Source: Ricinus communis
Taxonomy: Eukaryota; Streptophyta; Magnoliopsida; Malpighiales; Euphorbiaceae
Direction: 5' to 3'
Length of the DNA: 64,000 nucleotides
NCBI RefSeq assembly: GCF_019578655.1
Contig: NC_063265.1
Span: 62,001-126,000 of the forward strand
The stretch's first letter is position 1; each line of letters begins with the position of its first letter. Positions 45,127-56,408 of the stretch are shown in pieces. A model generated the notes under the pieces. It made no database searches. It had not been told where the DNA came from and worked only from the letters and a program-made list of their open reading frames with translations. The position numbers and the translations under genes were made by a program.

Positions 45127-46300
45127 TCACATTATCGATGGGCGAATTTGCCCTTCTTGCCAAACCGCATCACACCATGCATAGGGGACACCTTCAAGAA
45201 CACATATTCCCCAACACTGAACTCCCCGCTTCGAATCCACATAACTTTTCTGCCTATTGAAAGCTGTCTTCAGATGCTTGCGGATAATAGGAATCTTTTC
45301 TAAAGTGATCTGAACCAACTCTAGTCCTGCTAACTTCCGTTGGCCAACCTCTTCCCAACACATAGAAGATTTGCACATTCGATCGTACAATGCCTCATAA
45401 GGTGCCATCTCAATGCTCGTATGGTAGCTGTTGTTATACGTGAATTCAATCAATGGTAGATACCAATCCTACTGACCAACAAAATCTATCACGCGCATCC
45501 GAAGCATATCCTCTAAGGTCTGAATTGTCCTCTCCGACTGTCCGTCAGTCTGGGGGTGAAAAGTTGTATTGAAGTCCAATCTGGTACCAATCTCTTCTTT
45601 TAGCTTTTTCCAAAACCTTGAAGTGAACTGCGATCCTCTGTCAGACACTATAGAAATAGGAACGCCGTGAAGACTAACAATTCTCTCCAGATACACTCGT
45701 GCATACTTAGCCACATAATAAGTAGTCTTCACTGAAAGGAAGTGTGCTGACTTAGTCAGTCGATCCACAATCACCCAAATGGAATCATAACCAGCCGAAG
45801 TTTTAGGTAAACCCGAAACAAAATTCATAGTAATTCTTTCCTATTTCCACTATGGTATGGGAAGCGGTTGCAATAACCCTGACGGCTTCTAATGCTCTAT
45901 TTTGACCTACTGACACGTCAGACACTTGGAGACAAACTCTGCCACATCCCTCTTCATTCCATTCCACCAATAATTTCCTTTTAAATAATGATACATCTTG
46001 GTGGAGCTCAGATGCACTTTGTAAGCTATATAGTGAGCCTTTTCTAAAATCTCCCTTCTGAGATTATCTACATCGGGAACACACAGGCTAGTGCCTATCT
46101 TGAGAGTACCATCATCATCTATAAAAAAATCATTAGCTCGATGCTGCTACAATTCTTCCAAGATTTTCCGTAACTATGGGTCCTGATTCTGTCAACGAGC
46201 ACAGACCTAACCCTGAAATGTGCTAACAATGCTCCCGATTCCAATACCTTCATCTGCAACCCTTAGTCGTACAGTTCGTGCAACTCTCTAGTTAGGGGTC
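45127..46300 (-). pseudogene. Element G integrase
   Basis: The N-terminal zinc domain is at about 46030-45900 (AHYIAYKVHLSSTKMYHYLK, KRDVAEFVSKCLTCQ) with HHCC residues. The catalytic core is at 45828-45469: [14 protein letters not shown] (first Asp), [16 protein letters not shown] (second Asp) and [16 protein letters not shown] (Glu), so the DDE triad is complete. The C-terminal part continues 45468-45127 (IEFTYNNSYHTSIEMAPYEA). Inactivating changes: TAG at 45907-45909 and 45889-45891 (both where the family has Gln), TAG at 45469-45471, and a frameshift at about 45830-45850. Confidence 0.85.
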
Positions 46301-46522
46301 TCTTCTCTGCACTGATATGAGCAAGACTACCTACCAACTTCCTACTCAAGGCATCTGCCACGACATTCGCTTTACTTGGATGGTAGAGAACATTATAATC
46401 ATAATTTTTCAGAAGCTCCAACCATCTCCTCTATCTCATATTCAATTCCTTCTGTTGAAAAATATACTTCAAGCTTTTATTGCCAAATGTATCTTGCATG
46501 TCTCAACATAGAGATAATGCCT

Positions 46523-46834
46523 CTAGATCTTTAAAGCAAAAGTTACTGTTGCCATCTTTAAATCATGGGTAGAGTAATTTTGTTCATGCTTCTTCAGTTG
46601 CTTGGATGCATAAGCTACTACCTTACCATTTTGCATCAGGATGCAACCCAAACCCACTCTGGAAGTGTCATAATACACCGTGAATCCACCAGTCCCAGAG
46701 GGTAAGGTCAACACCAAAGCTGAAGTCAAACAACCTTTCAGCTTCTAGAAACTTCTTTCACACGCGTCAGTCCACTAGAACCTACCGTTCTTCTGAGTCA
46801 ACTTAGTCAAAGGTGTTGCTATCCTCAAAAAGTC
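46523..46834 (-). pseudogene. Element G RNase H
   Basis: Reads LRIATPLTKLTQKN, a stop, WTDACERSF, a stop, [40 protein letters not shown] and [20 protein letters not shown]. The first catalytic Asp (YYDTS) is present; the Glu of the next motif is replaced (HDLKMATV where the family has HDLEMAAV), which would impair catalysis. TAG stops at 46835-46837, 46775-46777 and 46745-46747 separate it from reverse transcriptase. Confidence 0.8.
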
Positions 46835-47776
46835 CTACACGAATCGACAGTAGTAGCCTGCCAATCCCAGAAAGCTACGCACCTCAATCACCATGGTCGG
46901 TCTCTGCCAGTCAGTCACCACCTCCACTTTCTTGGGGTCCACTTGGATACCCTCTCTAGACACAACGTATCCTAGAAAAGCAATCCTTTCTAACCAAAAC
47001 TCGCACTTGGCAAACTTAGCATATAATTGATGTTCCCTCAACATCTGAAGTACTATCCTCAAATGCCACGCGTGCTCCTCTTTGCTTATAGAGTACACCA
47101 AGATATCATCAATGAATACAATGACAAAACGATCCAAAATCTGCTTGAACACTCGATTCATCAGATCCATAAAAGTTGTAGGAGCATTAGTGAGTCCAAA
47201 TGACATTACTAGGAACTCATAATGCCCATAACGCATCCTGGATGCTGTCTTCGGCACGTCTTCCTCACGGATCCTCAACTGGTGATACCCTGTTCGCAAA
47301 TCAATCTTGGAAAAGCATGCGGCTCGTTGAAGCTGATCGAATAGATCATCGATGCGAGGAAGCGAATACCGATTACGAATCGTCACTTTATTCAGCTGTC
47401 GGTAATCAATACAGAGGCGCAAAGTATCGACCTTCTTCTTCACAAACAAAACAGGAGCACCCCACAGAGACGTACTGGGTCTAATAAAACCCTTATCTAT
47501 GAGGTCTTGTAACTGCTCCTTTAACTCCCTTAACTCGGCTGACGCCATTCGATAGGGCAGCAAGGACATAGGTGTTGTACTCGGTACCACGTCGATGCAG
47601 AACTCTATCTCCCTATTAGGCGGTAATCCTGGTAGCTCTTCTAGAAATACATCAGGAAACTCGCAAACCATTTGGATGTCCTTAATGATACCTTTTCCTG
47701 TTGAGATATCCCTAACCAAAGCCAGATATCCCTGACATCCACGGCGAAGCATCCGCCTAGCTGTAATAGTTGACAC
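46835..47776 (-). pseudogene. Element G reverse transcriptase
   Basis: 313 codons without a stop. Blocks in order: [120 protein letters not shown], the catalytic box [12 protein letters not shown] (FIDD, normal for this lineage) and [20 protein letters not shown], ending [14 protein letters not shown]. Length and motifs are those of a complete plant chromovirus RT domain. It makes DNA from the element RNA in particles. It is nevertheless cut off from its neighbours by stops, so it cannot form the polyprotein. Confidence 0.9.
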
Positions 47777-47962
47777 GAGATTCGATGGAGTAGGTACCTG
47801 CTCGCCTTTAAAATGGAACTCTGAGTCTTCTAGAATTTAAAAAGTTACTTGTTTCTCTTGGCAGTCCAACATGGCAAAATGCATAGCCAACCAACCCATT
47901 CCTAAAATTATATCAAAATCCATTACTTCCAACATAATTAAGTTAGCAACCAAATCCCGTCC

Positions 47963-48170
47963 CTAAACTGACACCGGACACGATGGAAACACAACATCGG
48001 TCTTTAAGGCATCACTTAACGGCATAGTGACCGACATTAGAACTTGAAGTCTAACGGGCTGGACATCCAATCTTAAAGAAAAACTAGGGGATACAAAGGA
48101 GCGGGTAGCCCTAAGGTCTAATAAAACTCTAGCTTCAGAACAGAAAAAAGGAATAATACTTGACACCACA
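47963..48170 (-). pseudogene. Element G aspartic protease remnant
   Basis: Reads SSIIPFFCSEARVLLDLRAT and RSFVSPSFSLRLDVQPVRLQ. In the family the active site is (F)DSGATxSFIS; here it reads LDLRATRSFVS, so Ser and Gly of the D-S-G triad are lost while Asp and the following AT-x-S-F remain. The second half continues to about 47830 in another frame (LEVMDFDIILGMGWLAMHFA-like, minus). Confidence 0.75.
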
Positions 48171-48173
48171 TCA

Positions 48174-49215
48174 TTAAGGCTCGCGTATCTTGATGAGTAA
48201 GGGTGAACACTCTCGCTTGCCTATGGCCTGACTGCTGAGAGCCTGAAGCTTGACTCTAAACTCTGCTTCCAGATCGGCCTCCCATAGATCTACCTCTAAA
48301 ACCATGGCCCTGCTGGTCGAAAAATTGAGATCCACCCTGGAAATATCCCGAAGCTGAAGGAAAAGCTGGTCGGGTTGCACTGGCAAGACAAGCCTTGAGG
48401 AAAAGCTGGCTGACTGAAGTAGCAAGGGCATGATCGTGCCATATGACCCATCTCGCTACACCTGAAAGAGGCTCCGCTGGAAGCTAGGCACGGTCCCTGA
48501 TATGACCCGACATCCCGAACTGAACTCCCACTACCACTAAAGCCTTGTCCTGATTTGAATCCTCTGCTACCCTTCCAGTTGTGTCTACCCTTCCTGTGGG
48601 TACCGTAGCCTCTTTGCCCGACTTGCTGGTCGGAACCTCCGGAGTAGCCTCCACTGTTGTTATACGGCACAGCTGGCTGCGCACTCGACTGTCCTTCAAT
48701 CTTGGTCTTCTTTTTCCTGCCATTGTCAGTCCCCCCCTAGCCAAATCCTTATAGAGTCATCTCTATCTGCCTGGCCATATCAGTCACTTCTAGGAAGCTG
48801 CTCCTCCTAAACTGAACCAATGAGACAGACTCTAGACCCAGTCCGGAAATATACTTGTTCTTCTTCTCCTCGATCCCCACAACATAGGCGCACCGCCACA
48901 AAGTACCGTGTATTGCCATCTCTGTCACCTTTCAAATCTCTCTCTGTACTCTTACCTCACGCAAAAAGGGATGAAGTACTCCTTAAACCCGTCTCTGAAC
49001 TGCCTCCATAACAATCCATCCAAAAAGAGGTGAATATAGTCTTTGAACCACTGAGATGCTATCCCCTTCAAAGAAAATACTACCATATTGATGGTCCTCC
49101 TACCATAACAGTGTAAGTCAGATGCCATTTTCTCGACCTCCTCCAAAAAGTCTAAAGGGTCCCCAGATGTCCCATTAAATTCCACGGGTCTCAACTTAGT
49201 GTACTCAAACATGGG
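48174..49215 (-). pseudogene. Element G gag
   Basis: The core at 49212-48952 reads RPVEFNGTSGDPLDFLEEVE, SLKGIASQWFKDYIHLFLDG and WRQFRDGFKEYFIP (retrotransposon gag domain). The C-terminal basic and Gly/Ser-rich part at 48744-48296 holds a zinc knuckle ASFRCSEMGHMARSC, whose first Cys is Ser. Frameshifts split the gene into at least four pieces. The N-terminus, about 49215-49550, is broken; MLRTRAIAVVASTQEAQDEF at about 49530 is probably the start. Confidence 0.8.
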
Positions 49216-49687
49216 AACCTCGTCCAGATTCCTGATACCAGACCCACTACCGCGTCTCCCTGAACCCTGGGCAACCTGCTACAGTTGAAAGACCAACAAC
49301 TGCTCTAAGGCCCTCTGCATCCCACTCATATCGGCTACAAACGCCTCCACTGAGACTCCACTAGCACCATGTGCCTCCTGAGTCTCGCCCTGATCTGGTT
49401 GGGCTGCTACTCGAGGCCTACCTCACCTCTTGGTATCACGGGATGGGGCCGGAGGGGTCGTCTGAGCATAAAACTCATCCTGGGCCTCTTGGGTCGATGC
49501 TACTACTGCAATCGCTCGGGTCCTCAGCATGGCAAGGGCTGAAAATAAACAGCAAGATATCAAACCCAACAGACTCTATAACGTATAGCACAGATACTAG
49601 AATCAACGAAACACGCAAGGACAGACTCAATTCCTAACTCTGCAGTAGTTAAGGAAGCTAGCCTAGGTCGAAAGAAAACTAAACCTA

Positions 49688-49700
49688 GGCTCTAATACCA
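49688..49700 (-). other. Primer-binding site of element G
   Basis: Minus strand TGGTATTAGAGCC, four bases from the LTR end, one change from the plant initiator-Met site TGGTATCAGAGCC. Confidence 0.85.
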
Positions 49701-49704
49701 AATT

Positions 49705-51383
49705 TGTCACGACCCGATCTGTGGGCCCGTGGCCGACACTAGGGAATGGGTAGGCTTAAAGCCACCAAGTCCCGTAGCAAGCCTTACTAATCAATATTCA
49801 ATAAAGTGCATATGAAAACATAATATTAATCATGTCTGACATGCCATATATAAATCTAACTGGTCATTAATAACATTTCACGTCTGTTATAGACTAGGAT
49901 GAACATAACAAATAAAGATACTACTGCGGAAGGTCTAGAATACAAAATAACTAAAAATATGAAAGTATGAATTATTTACAATAGGCCCGAAGAAGAAGGA
50001 AGTTGGGCTGTCAATATGCAGGACGGTGAATAACTCTAACTGTCACCTGAAAAATAAAATTGAGACTGTCAGTCTCGAGAGTGAGTTAAAATTACATAAC
50101 CCTACAACTATTGTAGTCTCCTCAATATAATATTCATTAACTCAGTATATCATGCCATTGTGTATTAAAATACGAGTCATGCCATAATTTAGAAAGAAGA
50201 ATACATTTAAAGACTTATGGCACGAGTGGCTTAACAGAATCCTAACCCAAAATGCTAGTAACCTTTCGGCTCTTTTATTCCAATAGGTATATATGGCGCC
50301 CAGAGAGTGAAGCTCAACCATGGTCCTTACATCTAGCCTGGACACTTGATTCCTAATTAAGTCGGCGCCTAGAGAGTATTGCTCGACCAGGGACCTTTTT
50401 CTGGCAGTCAAGCTTTCACAGCCCAAAGAGTTATACTCGACTAAGGCAAAATCCAATATAACCTTTATTACCTGCCTCTGATTATTACCAGTGTGCACAC
50501 AGTCCTGATTCAACCCATTAGGTGGCATGTTCTACTATCACCTCATCCCAAAGTCACAAGCATAGCATATATATATATATAATCATAAATAGACTATTCA
50601 TAGGCAACATAATTTATTCAATTACATACTGAGAAATAAAATTTAGTTATATCGGGTAAAGCAAACATGCAAAATATATGTAGAAATAATAATAATAGTA
50701 TTAAAATAACATTATTTAAGATATCGTAAATAACGAGATAAATTAACTAATAATAATATTAATATTATTCGTGATAATTATCAATTAAAAGAAGTTTACT
50801 TATAATAACGATAATGATAATCATACATAAACATTAATCATTAAATATCATATTAAATCTAGACATGCTAATATACAATGATTATATGACTTTAACTCAC
50901 AGTTCTGTCGCGCTCCGCAGTTCGCTCCTACTCCTCGGGTGGAGCTGGCGGGATGGACGGATTATCTATTCATGAAAACACTCAATTAATAGACATTCTT
51001 AAATTTCTCTAGGCCTAAACCCCTAGATTAGACTGCCTAAATATATTTAAGACTCGAGAGTTTTATCAAAAATTCGATGGAATCTCCTTTAAATTACGGA
51101 TATTTACCTCTTGTACAATGGGTCTAGAACCTACTAGAAATACTTTAAATATTCTGCGATTAATTAACAAGAGTCGGTCCACTAAAATTGCATTATTTTT
51201 TCTGACTCCACAACACCCCACAAATCACAATTAATTAAATCTAATTAATTTCAAATTATCATAATTAACAATTAATAGCAATAATATTTTTTTAAAATTA
51301 TAACATAATTTTTGAAGTCTAGATAAAATTATATCGAGCTGAAATTTTATAATTCGAGCATCCGAAAAACACCAGGGTCCAGA
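49705..51383 (-). repeat. 5' LTR of element G, truncated
   Basis: Homologous to 42340-44300 of the 3' LTR except for its inserted block. It stops within ACCAGGGTCC at about 51381, where the 3' LTR goes on for about 425 more bases. Sequence beyond is copia gag (element K). Confidence 0.85.
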
Positions 51384-51384
51384 C

Positions 51385-52275
51385 AAGGCCAATCTTTGCT
51401 TCATGGCCAACTTGGAGGACACATATGAAGTATGCTCCATTTCTCATTCTTGTAACTAATCTTCTTCTTGATCTTCTCATTCTTTTGGTGATGATTTGTT
51501 GGATGATAAGGATGAGCTCTTACAAAACATGCTTTCTAAATTAAATGTTTATAAAAATAAATGCTCCAATTTGGAAAAAGATCTTGAGACTTGAAGAAAG
51601 AAGTTGTTTCTTTAAAACTTCCAATGAGGACTTAAGAAAATTATTATATGAGCTTTCAAATGAAAAGCTTCTTAAAGAAAAAAAATGTTTTGAAAAATAA
51701 AGTTGAAGAGCTTAGGAATTTAATTTCCAAGTTTCACAAAGGGAAGGAGTCTCTTGATACACTAGTTGTATCTCAAAGACCTCCACTTGTGAGATATGGA
51801 CTTGGATTCGATAAAGCCTCCTCATCCACATCGCCATTAACTCATACAACCACATTCACTAAGGCCACTCAACTTTTAAAGGTTGAAAGAACTTCTAAAG
51901 AAGTTTCAAAGGGCAAAGCACAAAATAGACCTCCCATTCAAAAACAAGAAAGGGATAGCACCACAAGTTTTTAAGGCTAAGTCTAAAGAAACGAAACATG
52001 CATATATGTATAAGCAATCAAAGACTAATAAATCTTGCTTATACATGTGTAATAATGTGGTGAATGCATTGAGGCGTAATCCTCAAGCAAAAGTGGTAAA
52101 GAAGATCAATTCTCACTCTTCTCAGAATCTTAAGGTCACTTGCTACTATTACATGAGAGTTGGGCATATAAACATAAAATGCAAAATAAGAAAGATACAC
52201 CTCTTTATGTATGACACTGATAAAGCTAACTCCAAAGGACCCAACCTTGTTTGGATACCTAAAACTAAATGATTT
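51385..52275 (+). pseudogene. Element K (copia) gag, 5'-truncated
   Basis: Starts inside gag (ANLCFMANLEDTYEV), followed by DDLLDDKDELLQNMLSKLNV, KNKVEELRNLISKFHKGKES, RPPLVRYGLGFDKASSSTSP and a knuckle-like CYYYMRVGHINIKCKIRK, ending LVWIPKTK. This order (acidic linker, coiled coil, FxKG, knuckle, VWVPK) is that of SIRE-like copia gag proteins. The knuckle lacks its second Cys (CxYYM). LTR and gag N-terminus are missing. Stops occur at 51461-51600 and between the two frames near 51975. Confidence 0.75.
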
Positions 52276-52319
52276 GACTTTCTCTTATAGGTGTGTCTTA
52301 AGTCCACAAGCAAAAATCT

Positions 52320-52660
52320 TTAGAATGTTGATAGTGGATGTTCAAGGCACATGATGGGAGACAAAAACCTCTTTGTGAATGTCAAAAGCTATGATAGAGG
52401 CAAAGTCCTATTTGTTAATGATGTCAAGAGTAAGGTAATTAGTATTGATTCTATTGGTAAGGATGATCAATCTTTTATTGATGATGTTTTCCTATTTGAT
52501 GGGTTAAAACATAATTTACTTAAGTGTAAGTCAATTATGTGAAAAAGGTAATAAGGTCATTTTTTACTCTAATGGATGCCATTTCAATACCCTAGTGGAT
52601 GAAAAAGTGGTGTTCAAAGGAGAAAGAAGTGGCAATACCTACTCAACTGACCTACACAAG
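52320..52660 (+). pseudogene. Element K aspartic protease
   Basis: VDSGCSRHMMGDKNLF at about 52328-52375 is the copia active site (DSGCSxHMTG) with the DSG triad intact. Then VNDVKSKVISIDSIGKDDQS, FIDDVFLFDGLKHNLL (the GLKHNLLSVSQ box, here shifted into another frame after LLKCKSIM) and ending HKVAN-like near 52670. Short frameshifts break the domain. Confidence 0.8.
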
Positions 52661-52699
52661 GTTGCTAACTAATTTTTCAAGTGTTTTGTCTCTACTAGT

Positions 52700-53520
52700 G
52701 ATGAATCTTGGCTATGGCATAGAAGACCTCGTCATGCAAGTATGGAGCTTCTATATAAGTTAGCCAAAGAGGAGCTAGTGAATGGACTCTCTAAGGCGAA
52801 GTTCATTAAGGACAAACCTTGTGAGTCATGTCAAATGGAAAAACAACATTAATCATCCTTTAAATCAAAGAATATTGTAAGTACTTCTAGATCACTCCAA
52901 CTACTACATATGGATTTGTTTGGACCAACTAGATTAGCTAGTCTGGATAGAAAGTCTTATGCATTTGTCATTGTTAATGACTACTCTAGATTTACTTGGG
53001 TTAATTTTCTTACTCATAAGAGTAAAGCTTTTAATATTTTCAAAACTTTTGCAAAACATGTACAAAATGAAAAAGAATATTTGATTTCCTCAATAAGGAG
53101 CAATTAAGGAAAAGAATTTAAAAATAATCTTTATAAAACTTTTTGTGAAGAGATTAGTATTTCTCACAATTTTTATCTCTTAAGACACTAAAGAAAATAG
53201 AGTTGTGCAAAGGAAGAATCGAACACTAATGAAAATAGCTAGAACAATGCTCAATGAGTATAAACTTCCTTTTTACTTTTGGGCGGAAGCCATTGACACT
53301 AATTGCTATGTTGCAAATAGAAGTTTTAAAAGAACTTTACTAAATAAAACATCTTATGAGCTTTGGAATGGAAGAAAGCCTAAGGTTTCATGCTTTAGAG
53401 TATTTGGATACAAATGCTACATTTTGAATACTAAGAAAAATCTTGAAAAATTTGGTTCCAAAATAGATATAAGAAATTTTTCTAGGCTCTTCCACATTAA
53501 GCAAAGCTTATAGAGTTCAA
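52700..53520 (+). pseudogene. Element K integrase
   Basis: The zinc domain SWLWHRRPRHASMELLYKLA then CESCQMEKQH (a stop follows); core LLHMDLFGPTRLASLDRKSY and AFVIVNDYSRFTWVNFLTHK (first Asp of MDLFGP and DYSR), then RSN*GKEFKN where the second Asp (SDxGxEF) is lost to Asn and a stop; C-terminal QRKNRTLMKIARTMLNEYKL, FWAEAIDTNCYVANR and VFGYKCYILNTKKNLEKF. The order is that of copia integrases. Catalytic damage plus stops at 52852 and 53105 make it inactive. Confidence 0.85.
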
Positions 53521-53869
53521 CAAACATACTTTAATATTATATTTGATGAATCAAGCAAGCTTGATTTTAGAAAAGGTATTTGTGTGAATGATCTTGTAAG
53601 TGCATTTGAAGAGCTTAAAGTCAATCTTGATGACCCATAAAAAAGGATTGAAGAATCCATTGAGAATCAAGAAACACAATAAAGTCATGATGCAACTCAA
53701 AAAGCTCAAATGGTGGAGAATCACAAACTGTTCCCAAGGAGTGAAACTTCAAGAAGGATCACCCACCTATTCAATTCATTGGAGACTTGTCAAAATGTGT
53801 AAGTACTCATTCTAAACTTGTGGTTTTAAATATTCTAGCCTTTATTTCTCAATTTGAGCTAAGGATCAT

Positions 53870-54600
53870 AAATGAGGCTCTAGATGATGAGAGTTGGTTG
53901 ATTGCTATGCAAAACGAACTCAACTAATTTAAGAGAAACAAAATATGGAAACTTGTTCCTAGACCTAAGGATCACCAAATTATTAGATGCAAATGCTATT
54001 TAGAAAAAAGTTAGATGAGCAAGGCTTTATCACTATGAACAAAGCTACATTGGTTGCAAAAGGTTACAACCAAGAGGAAGGCATTATTTATGATGAGACC
54101 TTTCCTCTGATTGCTAGATTAGAAGCCACTAGACTTCTCTTAGCTTACGTATGTCACATGAATTTTAAATTGTTTCAAATGGATATGAAAAGTGCTTTTT
54201 TAAATGGATTCATTGAGGAGGAAGTATATGTTGAATAATCTCTTGGATTTAAAAGTCATAAATTTTCCAACCATGTATTTAGACTAACTAAAGCCTTATT
54301 TGGTTTGAAACAAGCTCTTAGAGCTTAGTATGAAAGGCTTAATTGATAATGGTTGTTCAAAAGAAAAAGTTGATACTACTTTATTTGTAAAGAAACACAA
54401 GACTTTCATTATGCAAATTTATGTTGATGACATTGTGTTTAGAGCTACTAATGAATTGCTTTTTGAGGATTTTGATAAGTGTATGATTAGATAACTTGAG
54501 ATGAGCATGATAGAAGAGCCCAAATTCTTTATTGGTCTTCAAATTAAGCAAAGCAAGGATGAAATATTCATAAACAATCCGAGTACAAAAAGGAAGTACT
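53870..54600 (+). pseudogene. Element K reverse transcriptase
   Basis: Order: EALDDESWLIAMQNELN, a stop, NKATLVAKGYNQEEGIIYDE, TFPLIARLEATRLLLAYVCH, LFQMDMKSAFLNGFIEEEVY, a stop, LTKALFGLKQALRA, a stop, the catalytic YVDD box at about 54421 (IYVDDIVF) and FFIGLQIKQSKDEIF-like. All blocks of a copia RT are recognisable but spread over three frames. The stop after FIEEEVYVE replaces Gln (CAA to TAA by comparison with the family). Confidence 0.85.
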
Positions 54601-55366
54601 AAAGAAATTTAAGATGGATGGTTACAAAGTAGTCAAGACTCCTATGAGTACCACAACTAAATTGGACAAAGATGAAAAAGGTAAGAGTGTAAATGAAAAG
54701 CTTTATAGAGGTATATGGTCGATTCGCTTTTATATTTGGCCACCTCTAGACCCAATTTCATGTATAATGTTTGTCTATGTGCTACATGTCCTAAAGAGTC
54801 TCATTTGAATGTTGCCAAAAGAATTTTGAAATATTTGCATGGCACATTGCATTTGGAACTTTGGTATCCTAGAAATTCATCTTTTGACATAATTGGTTTT
54901 CCGGATGCCGATTATGTGGAAAGTCTTTTAGATAGAAAGAGCACTTCAAGAACTTGTCATCTTTTAAGAGAATGTTTAATCTCTCAGTTTAGTAAGAAAC
55001 AAGTTTTAGTTGCTCTCTCCAACGCGAAAGCTGAATATGTGATGGCAGAATATTGTTGCCCTCAAATCTTATGGATGAAGCAACAACTAAGAGATTATAG
55101 GAGAGAGGTTGATCATATTCCTATTAAATATGACAACACTAATGCTATAAATTTTTTCAAAAATCACATTTAACACTCTAGGAGTAAGCATATAGACATT
55201 AGATATCATTTCTTAAAAGATCATATGCAAAATAGTGATGTTGTATTAGAGTTCATTGATACAACAAACCAACTTGCTGATATCTTCATAAAACCACTAA
55301 ATAAGGAGAGATTAAGCTTCATCAAGAGAGAATTAGGAATGATTGGTGTAAGCACATTAGATTAAC
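54601..55366 (+). pseudogene. Element K RNase H
   Basis: DGYKVVKTPMSTTTKLDKDE, a frameshift at about 54715, then MVDSLLYLATSRPNFMYNVC, KRILKYLHGTLHLELWYPRN, FPDADYVESLLDRKSTSRTC (first catalytic Asp), SKKQVLVALSNAKAEYVMAE (Glu), YDNTNAINFFKNHI, a stop, and RSKHIDIRYHFLKDHMQNSD, DTTNQLADIFIKPLNKERLS, ending LGMIGVSTLD. This is the standard copia RNase H with the final ADIxTKPL box. The stop at 55171-55173 replaces the H-x-R of NPVxHSRxKHI. Confidence 0.85.
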
Positions 55367-56408
55367 CTTGCAATAATATTCTAAATTTTCTTAGCTTGAA
55401 GTTTATCATTGATTGATATGATGTGTGCTTTACTTGCTCTATTTATGTGGTTATGTCCTTTTGATTCTTTACTTTGTTAATTGAGTATTATAATTTTTTT
55501 TTTAGGCATAAAGAGATTCATCCTTACTCCTTATACACTTTCATACTAAAAAATTGAATTATGTGATTAAGTATATTTTTACATGATTTTAAATCGATAT
55601 TTTTCAAAGAATTCATGAAAAGCACGCGCATGGTTCAAAAGCCCGCTCGTGCTTTATAGGTCTCCATCAAACTGGAAACTGACCTTAAAACCACGATTTA
55701 TTTAAAAAATAGTCGTTGTGACTAAATTTTGAATTGCGCGATCGCGCTTGGTAAGCTCACCTGCACTTTTGCTTAATAACTGCAAAAATATAGTTGTTAC
55801 TGCTTTTTTCAAAAAGACTTTTAATGAAATTATAACCATTTTTAGTTTTTATTTTCCCCTCCTAAGGTTATATAAGGTACTTTTTTGAGGTGTTTGTCAC
55901 TTTAACATATTTTCATTTACTATTTCTCAAAAAAAAAAAACACCTCCTCTCTTTCAAATCACTTTATCTCTACTTCTTTTCATCTTCAATATCACGAGGT
56001 CAAGAAAATCTGTTGGAAGAGACCCTTCATCATCTTAAACAATCCAAAAAAAGATGAAAGGAATTGATAATGAAGCAAGAATTAAGTTTATGACTATTGA
56101 GATAAAGGAAGTTCAAGCAAAATTGTTTCTTTGATGAGGATATCCTACAAAATCTTGGGATAGATCAAGAGGCTATTTCTCTCCTTGAAAATATAGGTTT
56201 GAGATTCTTTCTTCTATCCCAATCTTCGACTTAGGTTATGAAAACCTTACTTATTTCTACCCCAACCTTTTGACTTAGATTAAGAGTGACGTAGATATGG
56301 TTATATTGAAATAACTTAGTAATGATAAAATCAACACTAAAATGTGAACAAAAGCTAAAAGATGATAGAATTGCATAGATTTTCTATTTATGATCAACAC
56401 ATTCCTAG
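55367..56408 (+). mobile_element. Element K 3' region, probable LTR and downstream remnant
   Basis: After RNase H come a T-run and about 450 bases, a TATA-like TATATAAGGTAC (55868-55880), an A-tract, a CT-rich leader and a frame (about 56050-56330) with EARIKFMTIEIKEVQAKLFL and ILQNLGIDQEAISLLENIGL. The TATA-plus-leader arrangement suggests an LTR. The following frame recalls the 'putative plant transposon' domain found in SIRE-like elements, but the match is weak. Ends where the Tekay-like array inserted. Confidence 0.4.
56404..56408. other. Target-site duplication, left, LTR array
   Basis: CCTAG, identical to 61963-61967. Confidence 0.8.

Larger units (their letters stand above)
42340..51383 (-). 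mobile_element. Element G: Tekay-like Ty3/gypsy retrotransposon
   Basis: LTRs at 42340-44728 (3') and 49705-51383 (5', truncated). The interior on the minus strand encodes gag, protease, reverse transcriptase, RNase H, integrase and a chromodomain-like tail, the order of chromoviruses. The initiator-Met primer site and a G-rich polypurine tract mark both interior ends. The LTRs differ by roughly 30 changes in the first 330 aligned bases by my count, mostly transitions, so the insertion is old. Its outer 5' end is missing where copia element K starts, so no duplication can be tested. Confidence 0.85.

Noticed and set aside
47200..47484. 94-codon plus-strand open frame opposite the G reverse transcriptase
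   Set aside because: Shadow of a strongly supported RT frame on the minus strand.
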